In this document: positions 6,637 to 13,733 of the stretch, one piece after another
Position numbering within the stretch: the stretch's first letter is position 1
Layout: each line of letters opens with the position of its first letter
Assembly: GCA_040756085.1 (NCBI GenBank)
Contig: JBFMAE010000420.1
Span: 1 to 16,979, forward strand
DNA length: 16,979 bases
Origin: JBFMAE01 sp040756085
GTDB lineage: Bacteria > Desulfobacterota > BSN033 > UBA1163
Reading direction: 5' to 3'
Program-made: the position numbers and the translations under genes
The notes under the pieces: generated by a model
What the model was told of the DNA's origin: nothing
Database searches by the model: none
What the model saw: the letters and a program-made list of their open reading frames with translations, nothing else

Positions 6637-9600
6637 TATCGATCTTTGTGTTCGCCAACTTTCGACGATCATATATAAGGTAGGTACGAAGACCAATGTG
6701 AGGAAGGTTGACACCGAAAGCCCACCGATCACCGAAATGGCCAAAGGGGCATAGGTCTCAGCGCCCTCTCCCAATCCTAAAGCCATAGGAATCAGTCCAA
6801 AAACAGTAGTGAGGGTCGTCATTAAAATTGGTCGGAGACGAGTCCTGCCTGCAAGGGTGATGGCCTCTTTCAACTCCAACCCTTCATCTCGGAGCCGATT
6901 CGTGTAATCGACCAGAAGGATGGCATTGCTTACAACAATCCCGGCCATCATGATGATCCCGATGAAGGAGATGACGCTCAGCGTATTTCCTGTGAGGAAG
7001 AGGGCCCATACAACACCGATGAAACCCAATGGAACTGAGAACATAATCAGAAATGGATGGAGTAAAGAAGCGAATTGGGAGGCAATGACCATATAGATCA
7101 AAAGGATGGCGAGGGCTAAGGCAAACATTAAGATTTGGAAGGCCTCTTTCTGTTCCAAGCGTGCCCCCTTAAGTTGAACCGAAAATCCTTCTGGAATCTT
7201 CATCTGTAAGATTTTATCTTCTATCTCCTTGGCTATAGAGCCGAGGTCCCGTCCGCTCGTATTGGCTGTCACATGGACAATCCGTTGCTGATACTTTCGC
7301 TCCAATTGGGCAGGGGAAGTGGTTCGGACAACTTCTGCCACATTCTCTAATGGAACAACCTTCCCATCCAGCACAGGAAGAGGAAGCCGCCTCAGATCTT
7401 CCGGTCGATTTCTTTCCTCTTCACGGAGTCGGACTCTGATATTATGTTCCCTGCCTGTCTTGGGATCCACATATATAGAAGATTCTATCCCCTCGATGGC
7501 TCCCCTGACAATCTCCGCAATGCGAGAAGTCGTCAATCCCAGGGCTGAGATTCGGTCTTGACGAATCTTAACCTGATACTCGGGAAGCCCTTCCTCCCGT
7601 CCGATCTGGATATCGGTGACCCCTCGAACCTCTCTTAAAATGCCATCTACCTCTTTGGCCAGACGGCTTCCTGTGGCCAGATCGTATCCGAGGATTTCAA
7701 CATCGATCGGCTCATCGGCTCCAAAGGTGATCACCCTTGAGACAATTCCACCTGGGAAAACGGAGATGATCGCCCCAGGAATGCTTCGAACCTTCTCCCT
7801 TAATGAGCGGGCAATTATCTCTGAAGATCGTTTCCTATCCGATTGGTCGACGAGCCTCAACGAGGCCGTTCCGGTATGGGATCCTGCAAACCTTCCGCCG
7901 AAGATGACAGCTCTACCTTTTCCAGAACCCGCCCTTGCCCAGAGAGATTCCAATTCGGGGACGTCCTCGAAGACGATCCCCTCCACCTGCTCCATCATCT
8001 TTTTTGTCTCCTCCAGAGAAGAACCAACAGGAAGTCGCATCGACAATCTGATCTGTCCCTCATCCGAAGGAGGGAAAAATTCCGTGCCTATCAATGGAAT
8101 TAGGAATAGTGTCCCTACGAAGATTCCCACCGCCCCTAAAATGACTAATCGTCGGTGCAATAGAGCCACCTTGAGAATCTTCTGATAATACTGATCTAAC
8201 CAGAAAAAGCAAGGTCGAGTTCTTTCGAAGATCCTCTGGGTGAATGAGACCTCCCCCCCTTCCCTTCTGGGTCGAAGGAATTTGGCAGTGAGGACTGGAA
8301 CCAAAGTCAGGGAAACGAAAAGGGAGGCAAGGAGGGAAAAGGCTACGGTATAGGCCATCTGGACAAATAACAGAGCGGCAATCCCTTTGACAAAGGCAAG
8401 GGGAAGGAAGACGATGATACTCGTGATCGTTGCAGCGATTATTGGCTTGCTCACTTCAGTCGCCCCTCTATAAGAGGCCTCTTCAGAAGATTTGCCCAGC
8501 TCAATATGCCGGTTGATATTCTCCAGGACAACGATGGCATCATCCACCAACCGGCCAACCCCGAGCGCTAACCCGCCAAAGGTCATAATGTTCAGCGTAA
8601 ACTTACCAAAATGGAGGAGTACAAAAGTGGCAATAATGGAGAGGGGGATGGAGTGCGCTATGATGACCGTACTTGTCACATTTCCGAGAAAGATAAGGAT
8701 GATGACCACGGCCAGGAGGGCCCCCATGATCGCCTCGTGTTGTAGATTCTTGATCGATTTTCGGATGAAAGTCGACTGGTCTGCAACCACCTGGATGGAG
8801 ACCCCTTTAGGAAGCTCTCTCCGAATTTGTGGAAGGGCTTTTAAGATATTGTCCACTACTGAGACCGTATTACCTCCGATCTGTTTTTGAACACCAATGA
8901 TGATCCCCCTCACTCCGTTGACATGAACTTCGGTTTGGGTATCTTCAAATCCGTCCTTCACCTTTCCGATATCCCTGAGACGAACAGGGACTCCATTATT
9001 ATAGTGGACGACGATCTCTTCTAAATCCTTAATGTCAGGTGATCGACCGAGAGTTCTGACCCCGTATTCTCTTTGGCTTGTTTTGAGGCTTCCCCCCGGA
9101 CGATCCATATAGCCTAATCGGACGGACTGGGACACTTTTTCCAGCGAGAGGTTCATCCTTTCTAATTTGGACCGATCCAATTCCACCTGAATCTCTCTGA
9201 TCTGCCCTCCAAAGACACTGGCAGAGGCCACCCCTTTCTGGCTCTCAAGCCTTGGGGCAATGAAGTCCTCTGCTAATTCCCTGAGCCGAAATTCGTCCAT
9301 GGGGCCGGTGACAGATAAGACGATGACAGAAATCTGGGAGGGATCAAATTTAAATATGACGGGCTGTTTAGCCTCTTCAGGAAAGAGATCCTGTATCTCG
9401 CTCAAGCTTCGCTGGATATCGTTGGAGGCGACATCGAGGTTCGTCCCCCAGTAAAATTCGATACCGACGATGGAAATACCTTCTTTGGATCGGGAAGAGA
9501 CATGCCGAACATTTTGGATTCGGCTCATCCTCTTTTCAATCAGTCGTGTGATCGAAATCTCAATATCTTCAGGGCTCGCTCCAGAATATTCGGTAATGAC

Positions 9601-9738
9601 CGAAATGATCGGATAGGAGATTTCAGGAAAGAGATCGATGGCAAGATTTGAGAAGGCAATGCCCCCGAGAAGGATGATCCCAATGGCCACCATAAACCGG
9701 GAGACAGGGTTCTTCAACGAACCCCGGATGATATCCAT
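6601..9738 (-). CDS. RND efflux permease, HAE1 family (inner-membrane pump subunit)
   Basis: A 1045-residue proton-driven pump with the usual duplicated layout: TM1 at about 12-33, a large periplasmic loop to about 330, TM2-6 (about 335-490), TM7 at about 530-550, a second loop to about 865, then TM8-12 (to about 1027). Family marks include DLFPEISYP (35-43), SGASPEDIE (52-60) and TM4 GRLVDDAIVVLENI (395-408) with the proton-relay pair Asp399/Asp400. Residue 396 is Arg, and the position of the AcrB TM10 lysine (Lys940) is Ser937 (VSNAILLVDY). The start lies 6 bases from the end of the adaptor gene, with GAAGGGGG upstream. The C-terminus (GYEGSRVHGVK) is encoded by a repeat arm. Substrate unknown; no outer-membrane TolC gene is in the window. 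Confidence 0.95.
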   Translation of the reverse strand: MDIIRGSLKNPVSRFMVAIGIILLGGIAFSNLAIDLFPEISYPIISVITEYSGASPEDIEISITRLIEKRMSRIQNVRHVSSRSKEGISIVGIEFYWGTNLDVASNDIQRSLSEIQDLFPEEAKQPVIFKFDPSQISVIVLSVTGPMDEFRLRELAEDFIAPRLESQKGVASASVFGGQIREIQVELDRSKLERMNLSLEKVSQSVRLGYMDRPGGSLKTSQREYGVRTLGRSPDIKDLEEIVVHYNNGVPVRLRDIGKVKDGFEDTQTEVHVNGVRGIIIGVQKQIGGNTVSVVDNILKALPQIRRELPKGVSIQVVADQSTFIRKSIKNLQHEAIMGALLAVVIILIFLGNVTSTVIIAHSIPLSIIATFVLLHFGKFTLNIMTFGGLALGVGRLVDDAIVVLENINRHIELGKSSEEASYRGATEVSKPIIAATITSIIVFLPLAFVKGIAALLFVQMAYTVAFSLLASLFVSLTLVPVLTAKFLRPRREGGEVSFTQRIFERTRPCFFWLDQYYQKILKVALLHRRLVILGAVGIFVGTLFLIPLIGTEFFPPSDEGQIRLSMRLPVGSSLEETKKMMEQVEGIVFEDVPELESLWARAGSGKGRAVIFGGRFAGSHTGTASLRLVDQSDRKRSSEIIARSLREKVRSIPGAIISVFPGGIVSRVITFGADEPIDVEILGYDLATGSRLAKEVDGILREVRGVTDIQIGREEGLPEYQVKIRQDRISALGLTTSRIAEIVRGAIEGIESSIYVDPKTGREHNIRVRLREEERNRPEDLRRLPLPVLDGKVVPLENVAEVVRTTSPAQLERKYQQRIVHVTANTSGRDLGSIAKEIEDKILQMKIPEGFSVQLKGARLEQKEAFQILMFALALAILLIYMVIASQFASLLHPFLIMFSVPLGFIGVVWALFLTGNTLSVISFIGIIMMAGIVVSNAILLVDYTNRLRDEGLELKEAITLAGRTRLRPILMTTLTTVFGLIPMALGLGEGAETYAPLAISVIGGLSVSTFLTLVFVPTLYMIVESWRTQRSIGYEGSRVHGVK

Positions 9739-9744
9739 AAAATC

Positions 9745-11043
9745 TTAACCCCCTTCGATGATTCTGACGGTTGAACGGTCCTTTAATGACTCTTGCCCTC
9801 TCACAACCACCTGATCCTCCTCAGATACCCCTTCAATGACCTCCACAAATTGATCCTGTTCATAACCTGTAGCGATTGATTTTTTAAAGGCTTGATCTCC
9901 TTTGACGATAAAAACGGATTTCGATCCACCTTCTTCAATCACTGCATGTCTCGGAATGACAAGGGCTTGGGGCTTTTCCAAAAGGACGACTTCAATGATG
10001 GCAAACATTCCCGGTTTTAACAATCGCTCGGAATTTGGAATGTAGACCTCTGCATGAAGCGTCCGAGTGGCCAGTTCTAAAGCCGTATTGATCCGTGTTA
10101 CCTTTCCTTCAAACACCTTTCCTGGGTAGGCCTCGGTCCGAATCTTGGATCTCATCCCGATTTTCAGGAGGGAAATATCTTTTTCCAATACATTGGCCAC
10201 CACCTTAAGAGTTTCGGTATGGACAAGGGTCACGAGGGGAGTGGAGGGAGAGACCAATGCTCCGGCATCCACATATTTTCGAATGATATCACCCTGAAAG
10301 GGAGCGATAATCAGCGTATTCTGAAGACGAATCCTCTCCTGTTCTAAGATCGCCTCCATCTCTTTCAACTTCGCCTTGCTTGCCTCTCTGACCTCCTGGC
10401 GTGCTCCTTCCCTGAGGAGTTTCAGATGCTGCTGGTTCGATGCCAACTGAGCCTCAGCCACCGTATACTCCATCTCGGCAATGTCCGCCTCCTTCTTTGA
10501 AATCACTTGTCTTTTGAATAAGGCCTCGATTCTCTCCCGGTGAAGCTTCGCATGATCAAAACGGGATTGAGCCTGCCTGACCGCTTCCTCTGCCTGACGC
10601 AACTCTTCCGGTCTCGAACCCGCTTCCACTTCAGAAAAAATGGCCTTTGCCTGAGCGACTTTTGCCTCGGCCTCCCTCATCTTCTGTAAAAACTCGGTTC
10701 GATCGATCTGGGCAATCAACTGTCCTTGACGCACAGAGTCACCCAGATGGACATGAATCCGTTCCAGATATCCAGATACCTTAGGGAAGAGATCGACCTG
10801 CATCAGTGGAGTAATATCTCCGGTTGCGGTGAGGAAATAGGTCAGATGCTTGCGAACCACAGGAGATAATTGAACCGGAATTTCGCCAAGGGGAGTCCGT
10901 TTTTGGGCAGATTTCTTTTGTATGGAACCCCATCCCTGGTAGATGGCCAGTGTTGCAAATGCGATCAGGAAAGCCAAGAGGATCCATTTCCAGGTCTTCC
11001 TGCCTTTTTTCGAGGGATCGGTCAGATGTTCATCCGGATTCAT
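9745..11043 (-). CDS. RND periplasmic adaptor (membrane fusion protein)
   Basis: A 432-residue HlyD/AcrA-type adaptor expected to bridge the RND pump to an outer-membrane channel. A short cytoplasmic N-terminus is followed by one hydrophobic segment (about 19-36) that serves as anchor or uncleaved signal; no lipobox Cys is seen. The first lipoyl half is VSGYLERIHVHLGDSVRQG (89-107), a long coiled-coil hairpin rich in Glu, Ala, Gln and Lys spans about 116-242, and the second lipoyl half is about 246-275 (IIAPFQGDIIRKYVDAGALV). Beta-barrel and membrane-proximal domains follow. The start overlaps the ahcY stop as ATGA (11040-11043), which suggests translational coupling. The permease follows 6 bases downstream. 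Confidence 0.94.
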   Translation of the reverse strand: MNPDEHLTDPSKKGRKTWKWILLAFLIAFATLAIYQGWGSIQKKSAQKRTPLGEIPVQLSPVVRKHLTYFLTATGDITPLMQVDLFPKVSGYLERIHVHLGDSVRQGQLIAQIDRTEFLQKMREAEAKVAQAKAIFSEVEAGSRPEELRQAEEAVRQAQSRFDHAKLHRERIEALFKRQVISKKEADIAEMEYTVAEAQLASNQQHLKLLREGARQEVREASKAKLKEMEAILEQERIRLQNTLIIAPFQGDIIRKYVDAGALVSPSTPLVTLVHTETLKVVANVLEKDISLLKIGMRSKIRTEAYPGKVFEGKVTRINTALELATRTLHAEVYIPNSERLLKPGMFAIIEVVLLEKPQALVIPRHAVIEEGGSKSVFIVKGDQAFKKSIATGYEQDQFVEVIEGVSEEDQVVVRGQESLKDRSTVRIIEGG

Positions 11044-12365
11044 GTCCCTTTCTCCCAGGAACCTAAATAATGTTTCTGTTCATCGGTCATCTGGTCGATC
11101 TTTATCCCCATCGAAAGGAGTTTCATCCGGGCAATCTCCTGATCGATCTCAAGAGGAACCTGAAAAACTTTCTTCTCCAATTTTTGATGATGTTTCACCA
11201 GATACTCCGTGGCAAGGGCCTGGTTGGCAAAACTCATATCCATGACGCTTGAGGGATGGCCCTCTGCAGAGGCCAGATTAACCAGTCTTCCTTCTCCCAA
11301 GAGATAGATTCTTCGACCATGATCGAGTTGAAATTCCTCCACGAAATCACGGATTTCTCTTCGGGAGACCGTCACCTCCTGGAGTCCTTCCAGATCGAGT
11401 TCCACATTGAAATGGCCAGAATTGGCAACGATGGCCCCATCCTTCATCTGTAAAAAATGCTCCCTCCGGATCACATTGATATTGCCGGAAACAGTACAGA
11501 AGATATCTCCCACTTCAGCAGCTTCTGCAATAGGCATGACCCGGTATCCGTCCATTACAGCCTCCAGCGCCCTCAGGGGGCTAACCTCGGTAACGATCAC
11601 ATTGGCACCCATCCCTTTGGCCCTCATGGCCAGGCCTTTTCCACACCATCCATATCCTAATACGACAAATGTCGCCCCGGCCATCAATCGGTTTGTCGCC
11701 CGAATGATGCCGTCGATCGTGGATTGTCCTGTTCCATAACGGTTATCAAAAAAGTGCTTTGTCTCAGCGTCGTTGACGGCAAGGATGGGAAATTTCAATA
11801 CGCCCTTCTGCTCCATTGAACGAAGCCGGATCACTCCGGTGGTCGTCTCTTCGGTTCCACCGATTAATCCCTTGATCATCTCCTCCCTCTTCTTCTGAGA
11901 AAGGCCTTCGGCCCACTTTCGAACAGAGGGAGAAAGTTCTTCCCACTTTTCCAAAGCGATAAAGTGGAATAATGAGACCAGATCCGCTCCATCGTCCATG
12001 GTCAGATTGGGGAAAAACGCCAGGGCCTTCTGAATATGGGCATAATAGGTTTCGCTATCCTCCCCCTTGATGGCAAAGACCGGGAGGTTTAGCTCCTTGA
12101 CCAGATAGGCTGCCACATCATCCTGGGTGCTCAAGGGATTGGAAGCGCATAGGGTCAGTTGTGCCCCGCCTGCCTCAAGGGTCCTCATCAACACAGCCGT
12201 TTCTGTGGTCACATGGAGGCATGCTGAAAGGCGAACCCCTTTGAGAGGTTTCTCCTTTTCAAAACGGTCGCAGATCAACTTCAAAACAGGCATCGCCATC
12301 TCCGCCCATTCCATCCGGAGACAGCCCTTCTCCGCCAGCGAAATATCCTTAATGTCGTAGTCCAT
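11040..12365 (-). CDS. ahcY: Adenosylhomocysteinase (S-adenosylhomocysteine hydrolase)
   Basis: A 441-residue NAD-dependent cytosolic enzyme that splits SAH into adenosine and homocysteine, relieving product inhibition of methyltransferases. Catalytic segments: HVTTETAVL (51-59), MDDGADL (123-129), GGTEETTTGV (169-178), and NDAETKHFFDN (198-208) with the Lys and Asp of the active site; the NAD loop is GYGWCGKG (237-244). About 20 extra residues lie between DDGAD and TEETTTGV compared with the human form. The C-terminus ends YLGSWEKGT instead of the KPDHYRY-type tail, a feature I associate with archaeal and Thermotoga-type enzymes. The ATG has GGAG five bases upstream. It follows metK across an AGGGTTCN repeat and overlaps the RND adaptor gene. 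An S-inosylhomocysteine substrate, as known in methanogens, cannot be excluded. Confidence 0.95.
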   Translation of the reverse strand: MDYDIKDISLAEKGCLRMEWAEMAMPVLKLICDRFEKEKPLKGVRLSACLHVTTETAVLMRTLEAGGAQLTLCASNPLSTQDDVAAYLVKELNLPVFAIKGEDSETYYAHIQKALAFFPNLTMDDGADLVSLFHFIALEKWEELSPSVRKWAEGLSQKKREEMIKGLIGGTEETTTGVIRLRSMEQKGVLKFPILAVNDAETKHFFDNRYGTGQSTIDGIIRATNRLMAGATFVVLGYGWCGKGLAMRAKGMGANVIVTEVSPLRALEAVMDGYRVMPIAEAAEVGDIFCTVSGNINVIRREHFLQMKDGAIVANSGHFNVELDLEGLQEVTVSRREIRDFVEEFQLDHGRRIYLLGEGRLVNLASAEGHPSSVMDMSFANQALATEYLVKHHQKLEKKVFQVPLEIDQEIARMKLLSMGIKIDQMTDEQKHYLGSWEKGT

Positions 12366-12386
12366 TTTTGCTCCTAATTATTATTA

Positions 12387-12480
12387 AGGGTTCGAGGGTT
12401 CATGGGTTCAAGCTTTTTTCGAGTTCCAATTCATTTTAGGTATTTCACTTGACCACTTGACCCCTTGAACCCTAGTCCCC
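12387..12480. repeat. Octamer inverted-repeat element, AGGGTTCN type, copy 3
   Basis: Left-arm units lie at 12387-12394, 12395-12402 and 12403-12410 (AGGGTTCG, AGGGTTCA, TGGGTTCA). After a 38-base spacer that starts with AAGC and a T-run and ends TTCAC, right-arm units lie at 12449-12456, 12457-12464, 12465-12472 and 12473-12480 (TTGACCAC, TTGACCCC and so on). It fills nearly all of the metK-ahcY gap and stops 10 bases before the metK stop codon. Confidence 0.85.
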
Positions 12481-12490
12481 TGATATTACG

Positions 12491-13654
12491 TTAAAGTCCG
12501 GCGGCTTCCCTCAGTTCCTCTGCACGATGGGTGTTCTCCCATGTAAATTCAGGTTCATTTCGACCAAAATGGCCGTAACAGGCAGTCATTTTGTAAATGG
12601 GTTTGAGGAGATCAAGATAACTGATAATCGCCTTCGGCCTTAAATCGAAGTGTTCTCGTATGATCTTTGCAATCCGATCAGGTGAAATCTTTGAGGTCCT
12701 CGAAGTATCGATCATCAATGAAACGGGCTGTGCCACTCCAATGCTGTAAGCAATCTGAACCTCACACTTCTCTGCAAGTCCGGCAGCGATGATATTCTTG
12801 GCAATATGCCTGGCCATATAGGAAGCGCTTCGGTCCATCTTCGAGGGATCCTTCCCAGAAAAACAGCCTCCACCATGGCTGCCTACACCCCCGTAGGTAT
12901 CGACGATGATTTTTCTTCCGGTCAAGCCACAGTCGGCTTTCGGCCCTCCGACTACAAATCGTCCTGTGGTATTGATATAATATTTTGTGTTCTTATCCCG
13001 GAGTTCCGGAGGGATAACTTTGAAGATGACCTCTTCGATGATCCCTTCTTTCAACTTTTCATAGGAGACTCTATCCGAATGCTGAGCAGCGATCACGACC
13101 GAATCCACACGAACGGGTTTACCATTGATGTACTGGATCGTCACCTGAGACTTTCCATCGGGCCTTAAAAAATCGAGGATGTTCTGCTTCCGGACTTCAG
13201 CCAGCCGCCGGGTCAGCCGATGGGCATAGACGATGGGCATGGGCATCAACTCCGGCGTTTCGTCACAGGCATAGCCGAACATCAACCCTTGATCTCCGGC
13301 CCCCTGTTCATGTTCATCGGTTTCATCCACTCCCTGCTTGATATCGGAGGACTGCTCATCGATCGAAGTGATCACAGCACAGGTCTCCCAATCGAACCCC
13401 ATTGCAGAGTCATTGTATCCGATCTCTTTGATGGTCTCCCGGACGACGGTTGGGATGTGGACATAGCAGGAGGTGGTAATCTCTCCTGCGACGATCGCCA
13501 TCCCCGTCGTCACCATGGTCTCACAGGCCACACGCGCCTTGGGATCTTGACTAATGATCCCATCCAGGATCGCATCGGAGATCTGATCAGCCACCTTGTC
13601 GGGATGTCCCTCTGTGACGGATTCAGAGGTAAACAAAAAATCTGTCATTGCCAT
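12491..13654 (-). CDS. metK: S-adenosylmethionine synthetase (methionine adenosyltransferase)
   Basis: A 387-residue cytosolic enzyme making SAM from methionine and ATP. Diagnostic segments: ESVTEGHPDKVADQISDA (11-28), the ATP motif GAGDQGLMFGYA (118-129), DGKSQVT (166-172), and the phosphate-binding loop GGGCFSGKDPSKMDRSASY (261-279). That loop usually reads GGGAFSGKDPTKVDRSAAY, so Cys264 replaces Ala. Length is typical. The ATG at 13654 has GGAGG nine bases upstream; a Met two codons later would be too far from it. It lies 79 bases downstream of ptsI across a repeat, and upstream of ahcY, so the SAM-making and SAH-removing enzymes are neighbours and may be co-expressed. No SAM riboswitch was recognised in the short leader. 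Confidence 0.97.
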   Translation of the reverse strand: MAMTDFLFTSESVTEGHPDKVADQISDAILDGIISQDPKARVACETMVTTGMAIVAGEITTSCYVHIPTVVRETIKEIGYNDSAMGFDWETCAVITSIDEQSSDIKQGVDETDEHEQGAGDQGLMFGYACDETPELMPMPIVYAHRLTRRLAEVRKQNILDFLRPDGKSQVTIQYINGKPVRVDSVVIAAQHSDRVSYEKLKEGIIEEVIFKVIPPELRDKNTKYYINTTGRFVVGGPKADCGLTGRKIIVDTYGGVGSHGGGCFSGKDPSKMDRSASYMARHIAKNIIAAGLAEKCEVQIAYSIGVAQPVSLMIDTSRTSKISPDRIAKIIREHFDLRPKAIISYLDLLKPIYKMTACYGHFGRNEPEFTWENTHRAEELREAAGL

Positions 13655-13662
13655 ACAACATT

Positions 13663-13733
13663 TCCTCCTTCTCTCCCCTCACCCCCTGCCTACCGTCAGG
13701 CAGGCATCCCTCTCCCTAAAAGGGGAAAGGGGT
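13663..13733. repeat. Pyrimidine-rich repeat with a nested perfect hairpin between ptsI and metK
   Basis: The gap holds CTCTCCCCTCACCCCC (13671-13686) and, on the far side, CCCTCTCCCT followed by AGGGGAAAGGGG (about 13708-13732), which pair imperfectly. Between them sits a perfect 7-base hairpin, CCTGCCT (13685-13691) with AGGCAGG (13698-13704), around the loop ACCGTC. I recall the CCTGCCTACCG...GGCAGG palindrome as a dispersed element in metagenome-derived genomes, so it may be an insertion into the larger repeat. It might attenuate transcription from ptsI into metK. Confidence 0.6.

Noticed and set aside
7616..8185. Plus-strand open frame of 189 codons opposite the RND permease
   Set aside because: It is antisense to a strongly conserved gene, has no ribosome-binding site or recognisable domain, and has Ser/Arg/Pro-rich composition typical of a shadow frame.
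12366..12490. SAH or SAM riboswitch in the ahcY leader
   Set aside because: Nearly the whole gap is the AGGGTTCN element; no riboswitch core or conserved stem-junction was recognised on the minus strand.
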